Source: Gordonia jacobaea (lineage in GTDB: Bacteria > Actinomycetota > Actinomycetes > Mycobacteriales > Mycobacteriaceae). From it: DNA of 64,000 bases. Both the position numbers and the translations under genes were made by a program. Each line of letters opens with the position of its first letter. Positions within the stretch are counted from its first letter, which is position 1. A model generated the notes under the pieces. That model saw only the letters and a list, made by a program, of their open reading frames with translations. It did no database searches and was not told the DNA's origin. The stretch spans positions 1 to 64,000 of the forward strand of contig NZ_LDTZ01000026.1 in assembly GCF_001186365.1 (NCBI RefSeq), written 5' to 3'. Shown here one piece after another: positions 52,414 to 60,685 of this stretch.

Positions 52414-53949
52414 TCACGCTGCCCCGGCCTCTTCCACCGCACCTTCGGCGGCCGCTGCGGCCTTGGCTTCTGCCGCAGGCGGATACGAACGCTGCGTCGC
52501 CGGCCGCTTGAGGAACAGCGTTGCGACGACGCCGATCAGCAATGCCGCCGCGGGCAGATAGAGCGTTTGTCCCATCGCGAGTGCGAACGGCTCACGGACA
52601 GGGTGACCGAAGACCTCGATCGGCAACTGCTTGGCGCTGTCGTTGTTCGACGCGGTGTCCATGCCGGGCAGATTCGCGGCCAGTCTCGTCTGCATCAGTG
52701 CGCCGACAGCGGCCGCGCCGATCACCGAGCCGATCATTCGCGTGGTGTTGTAGACGCCGGCTCCCGCACCAGCCTGGTACCAGGGAAGGTCGCGAGTTGC
52801 TGTCGCCGCGAGCGGCGCCCAGATACCCGCAGACGCGATGCCCATCAGCGCCAGCGGCAGGATCAGTTGCCACACAGGGGTCGCCGACCGCGCGATGCTT
52901 CCCATCCAGAACAGCGAGATCGATGCCAGGAACAGACCCGTGGAGATGATGAGGCTGGGATGCACGCGGTCGAGAACTCGCCCGACGATCGGTGCGAGGA
53001 TTCCGGTAAAGATCGCCATCGGCACCATGACCAACGCCGATTGCGTCGGCGTCATGCCACCGACGAGCTGCAGGAAGAACATGGCCGGAATCATCTGACC
53101 GGAGATCGCGAAGCCCATCGAGGCGATACCGATGTTGGACAACGAGAAATTGCGCTGACGGAACAACGAGAGCGGAACGAGCGGTTCGGTCTTGACCCGC
53201 GACTCCCAGAAGATGAAGAGCGCGAACACGACGACGCCCACGATGATGAGTGCCCAGATCCACGGCGCCCAGTCGTACTTCTCACCGTCTTGGATACCGA
53301 ACACCAAGGCGGACAGACCGATTGCCGACAGTACGACTCCGACCCAGTCGAAGGAGTGGTCGTGCTTCTCGACCTCGGGGACGAGCACGGCCGCGAGGAT
53401 CAGACCGACGATGCCGACGGGGAGGTTGACGAAGAAGATCCACTCCCAGCCGAGGTTGTCGGTCAGCACGCCGCCGAGCAGCGGGCCGACCAGCGTTGCC
53501 ACACCGGCGACGGTGCCCCAGACACCCATTGCGGCACCACGCTTTTCGGGCGGGAAGATGCGCGTGATCATGGCCATCGTCTGCGGCGTGATCAACGCAG
53601 CTCCGACGCCCTGCAGTCCGCGCGCTGCGATCAGTTCGCCGATCGAGCCGGAGAACCCGCACCAGACGCTCGCGGCGGTGAACACCACAAGGCCCACCTG
53701 GTAGACGGTCTTGGGTCCGTACTTGTCGCCCAGCCTGCCCGTGATCAGCAGCGGCACAGCGTACGTCAACAGATACGCGCTGGTCACCCAGACGATGCCG
53801 TTGACGTCGGTATCGAGCGCCGCACGGATCTGCGGCTGTGCGACGGCGACGATCGTCATGTCGACGAGGATCATGAAGAAGCCGACGCACAGGGACATGA
53901 GCGAAAGCCACGGTCGGTTGGTCACCGACTTGAATGCCGGAGCGGTCAT
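52414..53949 (-). CDS. MFS drug exporter, DHA2 (EmrB/QacA-like) family
   Basis: A 511-aa major facilitator protein with about 14 TM helices. Family motifs include MILVDMTIVAVAQPQI in helix 1, GRLGDKYGPKTVY in loop 2-3, the proton:drug antiporter motif C region GVWGTVAGVATLVGPLLGG, and GWEWIFFVNLPVG. The C-terminus is Ala/Glu-rich. It likely exports cationic drugs or toxic metabolites with protons. ATG 53949 overlaps the stop of the PadR gene, so repressor and pump are coupled. Confidence 0.9.
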   Translation of the reverse strand: MTAPAFKSVTNRPWLSLMSLCVGFFMILVDMTIVAVAQPQIRAALDTDVNGIVWVTSAYLLTYAVPLLITGRLGDKYGPKTVYQVGLVVFTAASVWCGFSGSIGELIAARGLQGVGAALITPQTMAMITRIFPPEKRGAAMGVWGTVAGVATLVGPLLGGVLTDNLGWEWIFFVNLPVGIVGLILAAVLVPEVEKHDHSFDWVGVVLSAIGLSALVFGIQDGEKYDWAPWIWALIIVGVVVFALFIFWESRVKTEPLVPLSLFRQRNFSLSNIGIASMGFAISGQMIPAMFFLQLVGGMTPTQSALVMVPMAIFTGILAPIVGRVLDRVHPSLIISTGLFLASISLFWMGSIARSATPVWQLILPLALMGIASAGIWAPLAATATRDLPWYQAGAGAGVYNTTRMIGSVIGAAAVGALMQTRLAANLPGMDTASNNDSAKQLPIEVFGHPVREPFALAMGQTLYLPAAALLIGVVATLFLKRPATQRSYPPAAEAKAAAAAEGAVEEAGAA

Positions 53950-54635
53950 GAGTTCTGCACTTTCTGAGGTGTGGACGAATCCTGTGCTGGGGACGAGTTC
54001 TGTGCTGGGGAGGATTGAGGCGGTGCCGGCGTGGTGGTGTGCTTCGTGCGCCACGTCGAGCCGGGGTCGTCGATCCACTCGATGTCGTTGTGACGCAGAC
54101 GCCCGACGAGATCGACAAGCCAATCGATCTGCGTTTGCAGAGTTGCCAGGCGGCACCCGACGTCGAGATAGAACATCTCGACCGCTCCGCGTGCATGCGC
54201 TGCTTCTGCCGCCACCTCGACCCGTTCACGATCGGCGCGCATCGCATCGATACGTCGTTCGAGCAGTTCGACGACCCGCTGTCGCGGCAACGAATGCGCT
54301 TCGGACAGAGCGAGGTAGAGCTCGGGATATTCGACGGGGTGACGTTCGAGAATCGCCTCGAGGCTCGCAGCGAGCGCGGCCCTACCCGCTTCGGTGATCG
54401 CGTAAACGGTCCGCTGCGGTCGGTTGCCCTCCTGACGGACCTCGACGACCTCGATGAGTCCGTCGGCGGCCAGGCGGTCGACCGTGTGATAGAGCGTGCC
54501 GGGACGAATCTTGGTGAGGCGGTCTTCTTCGCGCTCGATCGTGGTCTGGAACATCTCGTACGGGTGCATCGGCCGTTCGGCAACCAGGCCGAGCACCAGG
54601 ATCGCCTGCGGAGCCAACGGTCGCGTAACAGTCAC
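53946..54635 (-). CDS. PadR-family transcriptional regulator
   Basis: A 229-aa regulator. The winged helix is at the N-terminus (LAPQAILVLGLVAERPMHPY, RPGTLYHTVDRLAADGLIEV, RTVYAITEAGRAAL) and a C-terminal helical dimerisation domain follows (Vir_C-like, about 100-190). The last 30 residues are low-complexity (SSPAQNSSPAQDSS), encoded by an 18-bp duplication. GTG 54635 has RBS AAAGGGGG. It probably represses its own operon with the MFS pump through the palindrome at 54662-54679. Confidence 0.9.
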   Translation of the reverse strand: MTVTRPLAPQAILVLGLVAERPMHPYEMFQTTIEREEDRLTKIRPGTLYHTVDRLAADGLIEVVEVRQEGNRPQRTVYAITEAGRAALAASLEAILERHPVEYPELYLALSEAHSLPRQRVVELLERRIDAMRADRERVEVAAEAAHARGAVEMFYLDVGCRLATLQTQIDWLVDLVGRLRHNDIEWIDDPGSTWRTKHTTTPAPPQSSPAQNSSPAQDSSTPQKVQNS

Positions 54636-54661
54636 GGCGTGGCCCCCTTTCTCGCTGCCAA

Positions 54662-54703
54662 ATATTCCGGGTGGAATATACCGCGCCGAATAACGGGTGC
54701 CAA
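54662..54703 (-). promoter_or_regulatory. padR-MFS promoter with overlapping operator
   Basis: On the minus strand -35 TTGGCA (54698-54703), a 17-base spacer and -10 TATATT (54675-54680) form a good promoter. The inverted repeat ATATTCC-N4-GGAATAT (54662-54679) overlaps the -10, a typical repressor position. Confidence 0.65.
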
Positions 54704-54732
54704 CCGTCGGTGGCGATCACTACTGTGGAGTC

Positions 54733-55842
54733 ATGAGTCCCGCCCAGTCAGGCACACAAGCCGAGTCAGGCACACAAGCCCAGTCAGGCACACAAGCCCC
54801 GTCAGGCAAACAAGCCCAGTCAGGCACGCAGGCGTCCTATGTCACCAGCGGACAGGAGTTCGTCCGCGATACGCAGTACATCGAGACCCGCATCACGCGC
54901 GATGGTCGCGACGGCTATCCGGTCGAGGCAGGTCGGTATCGACTTGTTGCGGCGCGCGCGTGCCCGTGGGCCAACCGCACGCTGATCGTTCGGCGACTCC
55001 TCGGTCTCGAGGATGCGATCTCGTTGGGACTGTGCGGTCCCACCCATGACAAGGACTCGTGGACGTTCGACCTCGACCCCGGCGGCGTCGACCCCGTCCT
55101 GAAGATTCCACGTCTCAAAGACGCGTACGAGAAGCGGTTCCCCGGTTATCCGAAGGGCATCACCGTACCGGCGATCGTCGACGTCCCCAGCGGTGAGGTC
55201 GTGACCAACGACTTCAAGCAGATCACCGTCGACTTCGAGGTCGAGTGGTCCGACTATCACCGCGAGGGGGCACCCGACCTCTACCCCGAGCACCTACGCG
55301 ACGAGATCGAATCCGTCAGCAAGGGTGTCTACACCGAGGTCAACAACGGCGTGTACCGCTGCGGATTCGCCGGCAGTCAGGACGCGTACGACAAGGCATA
55401 CGACAGGCTCTTCACCAAACTCGACGAACTGACCGAACGCCTGGCATCGCAGCGCTACCTGGTGGGCGACACCATCACCGAGGCAGACGTCCGGTTGTTC
55501 ACGACGCTTGCGCGATTCGATCCGGTCTATCACGGGCATTTCAAGTGCAATCGGAGCAAACTGTCGGAGATGCCGGTGCTGTGGGCGTACGCGCGCGACC
55601 TCTTCCAGACTCCGGGTTTCGGCGACACCGTCGACTTCACACAGATCAAGCAGCACTACTACCTGGTCCACCGCGACATCAATCCCACCGGGATCGTGCC
55701 CGACGGCCCGGACCTGAGGAATTGGCTCACTCCTCACCATCGCGACGAGCTCGGGGGCAGCCCCTTCGGAGATGGAACGCCACCACCCCCGCCGCGGCCG
55801 AATGAGGTCGTGCCAGCACAGGATTGGGTACCACTGCCATGA
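54733..55842 (+). CDS. Glutathionyl-hydroquinone reductase-like (xi-class GST, YqjG/ECM4 family)
   Basis: A 369-aa protein. The catalytic motif RACPWANRTLIVRRLLGLED and the GST C-terminal region (YLVGDTITEADVRLFTTLARFDP in part, HYYLVHRDINPTGIVP) identify the glutathionyl-hydroquinone reductase family, which reduces thiol adducts of quinones. Actinobacteria use mycothiol, so the natural thiol may be mycothiol. The N-terminus carries five hexapeptide repeats (SGTQAE-like) from an 18-bp tandem array at 54748-54837. ATG 54733 has the RBS GGAG close by. It overlaps the next gene (ATGA). Confidence 0.88.
   Translation: MSPAQSGTQAESGTQAQSGTQAPSGKQAQSGTQASYVTSGQEFVRDTQYIETRITRDGRDGYPVEAGRYRLVAARACPWANRTLIVRRLLGLEDAISLGLCGPTHDKDSWTFDLDPGGVDPVLKIPRLKDAYEKRFPGYPKGITVPAIVDVPSGEVVTNDFKQITVDFEVEWSDYHREGAPDLYPEHLRDEIESVSKGVYTEVNNGVYRCGFAGSQDAYDKAYDRLFTKLDELTERLASQRYLVGDTITEADVRLFTTLARFDPVYHGHFKCNRSKLSEMPVLWAYARDLFQTPGFGDTVDFTQIKQHYYLVHRDINPTGIVPDGPDLRNWLTPHHRDELGGSPFGDGTPPPPPRPNEVVPAQDWVPLP
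54748..54837. repeat. Five 18-bp tandem repeats in the reductase N-terminus
   Basis: Five units of the type NNGTCAGGCACACAAGCC encode SGTQAE, SGTQAQ, SGTQAP, SGKQAQ and SGTQAS. The array lies before the conserved domain, and its length is likely to vary between strains. Confidence 0.85.
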
Positions 55843-56579
55843 CCGAAGCCAAACGAACCGAACAGAAACCTCCCGCGAAGGCGGTCGAGGTGACCGGGGG
55901 CCTGCTGGACAAGGCCCAGCGCCTCCAGGCTCCGGCGGTCAAGAAGTACGTGGACGCGCTGCGTAAGGCGCATCCAGACGAGTCGCCGGAGCAGATCATC
56001 CGGAGGCTGGAGAAGCAGTTCCTGCGGACCGTCATGGGAACGGGTAGCGCGGTCGGCGCGACCGCGGCGATCCCCGGGGTCGGCACCATGACGGCGCTGA
56101 CCGCGATGACGGGCGAGACCGCCCTGTTCCTCGAAGCCTCGGCGTTGTTTGCACTCGCCGTCGCCGAGGTACACGGCATCGGCGTCGAGCAGTCCGAACG
56201 ACGAAAGACGCTCGTCCTGGCGGTGGCTCTCGGTGAGGAGGGCGTCGCAGCGCTCGGCCGCCTCATCGGCACCCGAGGTGGCGCACTGCGTCGACTCGGA
56301 ACCGCAGCCATCCCCGGTGGTGGCCTCGGGAAACTGAACACCACTTTGATGAACAAGATCGTCAAGAAGTATGCGATCAAGCGCGCGCCGCTCATCTTCG
56401 GGAAGCTGATGCCTGCAGGTATCGGAGCCGTTGTCGGCGGTGCCGGAAACCGCGCACTCGGACGTCGCGTCGTCCTCAACGCACGCGAGGCGTTCGGTCC
56501 GGCGCCGAAGTCGTGGCATGGCGATGTCGTCGACGGGAGCGTCGTCACCGAACCCGGCCTGCCCGCCGGGGATCGGTGA
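55839..56579 (+). CDS. EcsC-like putative membrane-associated protein
   Basis: A 246-aa protein. A charged N-terminus (LDKAQRLQAPAVKKYVDALR, PEQIIRRLEKQFLRTV) is followed by Gly/Ala-rich hydrophobic stretches (TGSAVGATAAIPGVGTMTAL, LPAGI-like segments at about 180-205). The layout resembles EcsC-family proteins of unknown biochemical role. It is coupled by ATGA and GTGA overlaps to the reductase before it and the ABC exporter after it, so all three probably act together. The function is not known. Confidence 0.6.
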   Translation: MTEAKRTEQKPPAKAVEVTGGLLDKAQRLQAPAVKKYVDALRKAHPDESPEQIIRRLEKQFLRTVMGTGSAVGATAAIPGVGTMTALTAMTGETALFLEASALFALAVAEVHGIGVEQSERRKTLVLAVALGEEGVAALGRLIGTRGGALRRLGTAAIPGGGLGKLNTTLMNKIVKKYAIKRAPLIFGKLMPAGIGAVVGGAGNRALGRRVVLNAREAFGPAPKSWHGDVVDGSVVTEPGLPAGDR

Positions 56580-59500
56580 CCGGCTCCCTCACGGACAGCC
56601 CGGCCCCGATCCGAGATGCCCCACCCACCAACAATCCGACTCCCGCGCAGCACACCGGCTGGATTCGTCGACTCTCCACTGAATGCTGGCGACATCGCAG
56701 ATTGGTGGTCGTCACTCTTGCGGTGACCCTGGTTGCCGTTGCCGTCGACCTCGTCGCGCCCCTGCTGGCCAAGGCTGCGATTGATCACGCGACCGGAGCG
56801 CAACGCGGCGGCGCGACAATCTCGGTGATCGTCGCGGCGCTGCTCGTGTTGGCGGTCGTGCGTTACGCCTGTCAGTTCGGGCGCAGGCTCACCGCGGGAC
56901 AACTGTCGATCAGCGTGCAGAATGCGTTGCGGCTGCGCCTGATGCACACGCTGCTGCATCTCGACGGCGCCGCTCAGTCACGCATCAGCACGGGACAGGT
57001 TGTCTCGCGGTCGATTTCGGACCTGCAGATCGTGCAGGGACTGCTGGCCGTGGTCCCGTTGTCGGCGGGTGCCGCGGTCCAGGTGGTGATCGCGATCGGG
57101 ATCATGGCCTATCTGTCGCCGCTGCTGACGGTCGTCGCGTTGAGCATCATCCCCGTCGTCGGCATCGTCGTCTTCACTACGCGCAGAAAGCTTTTCGCCG
57201 CCACCTGGTCGGCGCAGCAATCTGCGGCCAACGTCGCACAGCACGTCGAGGAGACCGTGACCGGCGTGCGGGTGGTCAAGGGATTCGGTCAGGAGTCGCG
57301 AGCCGTCGACGAACTCGTCGGCCTCGCGCGCGACCTCTATTCAAAACGCCTGCGCGCGGCCAAGATCAACGCGCGGTTTGCCCCGACGATGGCGGCAATA
57401 CCCCAGTTGGGCATGGTCGCGGTCATCGCTCTCGGCGGGTGGCTGACGTTGCGCGGCACCATCACCGCGGGCACCTTCCTCGCATTCGCGACCTACGTCG
57501 CCACGATGACGTCACTGGCACGCCTGCTGACCAACGTCGTGGTCAGTGGCCAGTTGGCCCGCGCGGCCGTCGACCGTGTCTACGACGTCATCGACGAACC
57601 CACCGACCCCGGCGACCGACAGACCGGCACACTGCCCGACGGCGCTCTCGGACTTCGCTTCGACGACGTCGAATTCGCGTTCGGCGACAAAGCCGTCCTG
57701 CACGAGATCGACCTCGACATCGCTCCCGGCGAGTGCGTCGCGATCGTCGGACCACCCGGCTCCGGGAAGTCGACCATCGCGGAACTGACCAGCCGCTACC
57801 TCTCCCCGACCGCCGGCACGGTGTCACTGGTCTCGACCGATGGCTCCCACGATGTCGCCACGCTCTCCCCCGACAGTCTGCATTCCGCGGTCGCCGTCGT
57901 CTTCGACGAACCGTTCCTCTACTCCGACACCATCGCCGCCAACATCGCACTCGGCGTTCCCGCGGATGCACGCACACTGCCGGACGGCTCGCCACATCCA
58001 CGCCTGGTCGACGCCGCGGCCCGCGCCGACGCGCTCGAGTTCATCTCGGCACTGCCCGACGGATTCGACACCATCGTCGGCGAGCGGGGCCTGACCCTCT
58101 CGGGCGGCCAACGACAACGCATCGCGCTCGCCCGCGCACTGTATGCCGACCCGCGTGTGCTCGTTCTCGACGACGCGACATCTGCCGTCGACGCCGCAAC
58201 CGAATCGCGCATCCTGCGTGACCTGCGCAGCGGCGGCGATACACGGCCGACGATGCTCGTCCTCGCGCATCGACGGTCGACGCTGATGCTGGCCGACCGT
58301 GTGGCCGTGCTCGACGACGGGCGGATCACCGACATCGGTACCGTCGCCGAACTCGATGCCCGCAGTCCGCGCTTCCGAGCTCTGATGACCGGCGTGGTCC
58401 CCGAGGCGCCCACTGCGCGGGCCGCGCTGCACGACACTGCTCCTCGGGTGGCGGCACCTGCGGTGGTGGATGACTCACTCATGACCCGGCTGTGGCCGCC
58501 CGTCGATCCGGGAGCGCCGCCCGCAGACGACAGCGCGGCGTCGACGATGTCGCGCATCGCCGCGCCACCCGGTCGCGGACCGAGTGGTCGCGGGGGCGGC
58601 GTGGCGAGCGCACTCGGTTCGATGCAGGCGACGCCCGCGTTGCTCCGGGCCGTCGACGCCCTGCCACCCGCCGATGAGGATCCCCGGGTCGACACCGCGT
58701 CGGTGCGTCGCGAGAACCGAGAGTTCAGCCTCTGGGGCATCCTCTCGCCGGTGCGCCTCCTGCTGATCACCGCGATTGTCTGCATCTCGCTGGACACGCT
58801 CATCGGACTCGCCTTTCCGTCGTTGGCCCGCGCGGTCCTCGACGCTGCGGGCCGCGCAGACGAAGCGCGCTTATGGGAGGTCGCGGCCTTCGGTGTGGGA
58901 CTGGTCGCGCTCGGCTGGATCGTCGGCGCCGCGATGACGTTGACATCGACACGCGCAGGCGAGCGCGTCCTGTTCGGCCTCCGGGTGCGCAGCTACGCGC
59001 ACCTGCAGCGACTGGGTCTCGACTACTACGAGCGCGAACTGTCCGGCCGCATCATGACGCGGATGACCACCGACGTCGACGCGTTGTCGACGTTCCTGCA
59101 GACGGGCCTGACCTCGGCGATCGTCGCCGTGCTGACACTCGTCGGAGTCACCGTCGCACTACTGCTCACCGATATCGAACTCGGACTGATCATCCTGCCC
59201 GTCTTTCCGATCATGATCGCCGCGACCATCGCGTTCCGACGGGTTGCCGCGGAGGCGTACACGCGCTCGCGGGAACTGGTGAGCGTGGTCAACGCCGACT
59301 TCCAAGAGAACATCGCGGGGATCAGAACCACACAGACCTACCGCAACAGCGACATCGCCATGACCCGCTTCACCGATCGCACCGTCGAATGGGTGCGCGC
59401 ACGAATGCGTTCACAACGGGCCATCTCCGTGTACTTCCCGTTCATCACGCTGATGTCCGACGTCGCGGCGGCCGTGGCGATCGCCGTCGGCGCACATCGC

Positions 59501-60481
59501 ATCTCGGCCGGAACGATGCAGGCGGGCACACTCGTCGCCTTCATTCTCTATCTCGCATTGCTCTTCGGTCCGGTGCAGCAGCTCTCGCAGGTCTTCGACG
59601 GCTATCAGCAGGCAGTCGTGGGGCTTCGACGCATCGCGGACCTCCTCCGCACACGCAGCTCCCTCGAATCACGCGAGGATCGAATACCGGTTCCCGCCAA
59701 CGGTTTCGACGGCGACATCGAACTCGACGACGTCGGGTTCCGGTACACCGGCGCTCATGCCGACGCCCTGCGCGACGTCGAACTGACCATCCCGGCAGGC
59801 TCATCGCTGGCGCTCGTGGGACGCACGGGGGCGGGCAAATCGACGGTCGTCAAACTGCTCGCCCGCTTCTACGACCCCACCAGCGGCGAGGTCCGCATCG
59901 ATGGGACCGACATCCGCGACTTCGGACTGCTCGACTACCGACATCGGATCGGCCTCGTACCCCAGGAACCACACCTGTTCACCGGGAGCGTCGCCGAGAA
60001 CATCGCCTACGGCCGACCCGACGCCGACCGGACACAGATCGCGGCCGCTGCACTCGCCGTCGGCGCCACCGATGTCATCGCCGGACTCGACGGCGGGATG
60101 CGCCACCAGGTCGGCGAACGCGGCGGCGGATTGTCGTCGGGCCAACGTCAGCTCATCGCGCTCGCGCGGGCCGAACTGGTCGACCCCGACCTCCTGCTTC
60201 TCGACGAAGCGACCGCGACCCTCGACCAAGCGACCGAAGCGCTGGTCCTCGCGGCGGGCGAAACCGTCACACGTCGACGCACCTCGGTGATCGTCGCCCA
60301 CCGTCTCGCGACCGCGGCGCGCGCCGATCGGATCGCCGTCGTCGACAACGGGCGGGTCGTCGAGTTGGGAACACACGACGAGTTGCTGTCGTTGGGTGGA
60401 AGGTACCGCGCGTTCTGGGATGCAGGTGTCGATCCGGACGTCGACGGTATCGAGCCTGCTCACGGCGACGATCGCGTCTGA
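56576..60481 (+). CDS. Fused two-half ABC exporter (TMD-NBD-TMD-NBD)
   Basis: A single 1301-aa chain with two complete exporter halves. Half 1: six TM helices (about 35-330), Walker A VGPPGSGKSTIAEL, signature LSGGQRQRIALARALYADPR, Walker B VLVLDDATSAVD. A Pro/Asp-rich linker covers about 610-720. Half 2: TM region (about 725-1035), Walker A VGRTGAGKSTVVKL, signature LSSGQRQLIALARAELVDPD, Walker B LLLLDEATATLD. In half 1 Walker B ends in Asp-Asp, lacking the catalytic Glu, so site 1 is probably degenerate, as in heterodimeric exporters. Mycobacteria encode similar halves as two genes. GTG 56576 overlaps the upstream stop (GTGA). Confidence 0.92.
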   Translation: MTGSLTDSPAPIRDAPPTNNPTPAQHTGWIRRLSTECWRHRRLVVVTLAVTLVAVAVDLVAPLLAKAAIDHATGAQRGGATISVIVAALLVLAVVRYACQFGRRLTAGQLSISVQNALRLRLMHTLLHLDGAAQSRISTGQVVSRSISDLQIVQGLLAVVPLSAGAAVQVVIAIGIMAYLSPLLTVVALSIIPVVGIVVFTTRRKLFAATWSAQQSAANVAQHVEETVTGVRVVKGFGQESRAVDELVGLARDLYSKRLRAAKINARFAPTMAAIPQLGMVAVIALGGWLTLRGTITAGTFLAFATYVATMTSLARLLTNVVVSGQLARAAVDRVYDVIDEPTDPGDRQTGTLPDGALGLRFDDVEFAFGDKAVLHEIDLDIAPGECVAIVGPPGSGKSTIAELTSRYLSPTAGTVSLVSTDGSHDVATLSPDSLHSAVAVVFDEPFLYSDTIAANIALGVPADARTLPDGSPHPRLVDAAARADALEFISALPDGFDTIVGERGLTLSGGQRQRIALARALYADPRVLVLDDATSAVDAATESRILRDLRSGGDTRPTMLVLAHRRSTLMLADRVAVLDDGRITDIGTVAELDARSPRFRALMTGVVPEAPTARAALHDTAPRVAAPAVVDDSLMTRLWPPVDPGAPPADDSAASTMSRIAAPPGRGPSGRGGGVASALGSMQATPALLRAVDALPPADEDPRVDTASVRRENREFSLWGILSPVRLLLITAIVCISLDTLIGLAFPSLARAVLDAAGRADEARLWEVAAFGVGLVALGWIVGAAMTLTSTRAGERVLFGLRVRSYAHLQRLGLDYYERELSGRIMTRMTTDVDALSTFLQTGLTSAIVAVLTLVGVTVALLLTDIELGLIILPVFPIMIAATIAFRRVAAEAYTRSRELVSVVNADFQENIAGIRTTQTYRNSDIAMTRFTDRTVEWVRARMRSQRAISVYFPFITLMSDVAAAVAIAVGAHRISAGTMQAGTLVAFILYLALLFGPVQQLSQVFDGYQQAVVGLRRIADLLRTRSSLESREDRIPVPANGFDGDIELDDVGFRYTGAHADALRDVELTIPAGSSLALVGRTGAGKSTVVKLLARFYDPTSGEVRIDGTDIRDFGLLDYRHRIGLVPQEPHLFTGSVAENIAYGRPDADRTQIAAAALAVGATDVIAGLDGGMRHQVGERGGGLSSGQRQLIALARAELVDPDLLLLDEATATLDQATEALVLAAGETVTRRRTSVIVAHRLATAARADRIAVVDNGRVVELGTHDELLSLGGRYRAFWDAGVDPDVDGIEPAHGDDRV

Positions 60482-60584
60482 CGATCGACGTTGCTCACCA
60501 GGGTTGCGGGTCGGGGCCGCAACGGGGTGTGACGTCGGCGCGGTCGGTACACGGGGCGCAACGTCGCGCGCGTAGCATGAGCAG

Positions 60585-60671
60585 GTGGTGCGTCGTAGTC
60601 TTCACAAGGGACTCGGTCTCCACAAGGGACTCCACGACGCGAGCGAGCGACCCGACACCAGAGGGAATTGA
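60585..60671 (+). CDS. Possible 28-aa leader peptide upstream of kgd
   Basis: A GTG-GTG start 7 bases after a -10-like TAGCAT (60573-60578) opens a 28-codon frame ending 14 bases before the kgd GTG. It contains the repeat HKGLGL/HKGLHD from an 18-bp duplication (60603-60635). There is no -35 and no family, so it may be chance. Confidence 0.2.
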   Translation: MVRRSLHKGLGLHKGLHDASERPDTRGN

Positions 60672-60685
60672 GGCGAGATACCGCT

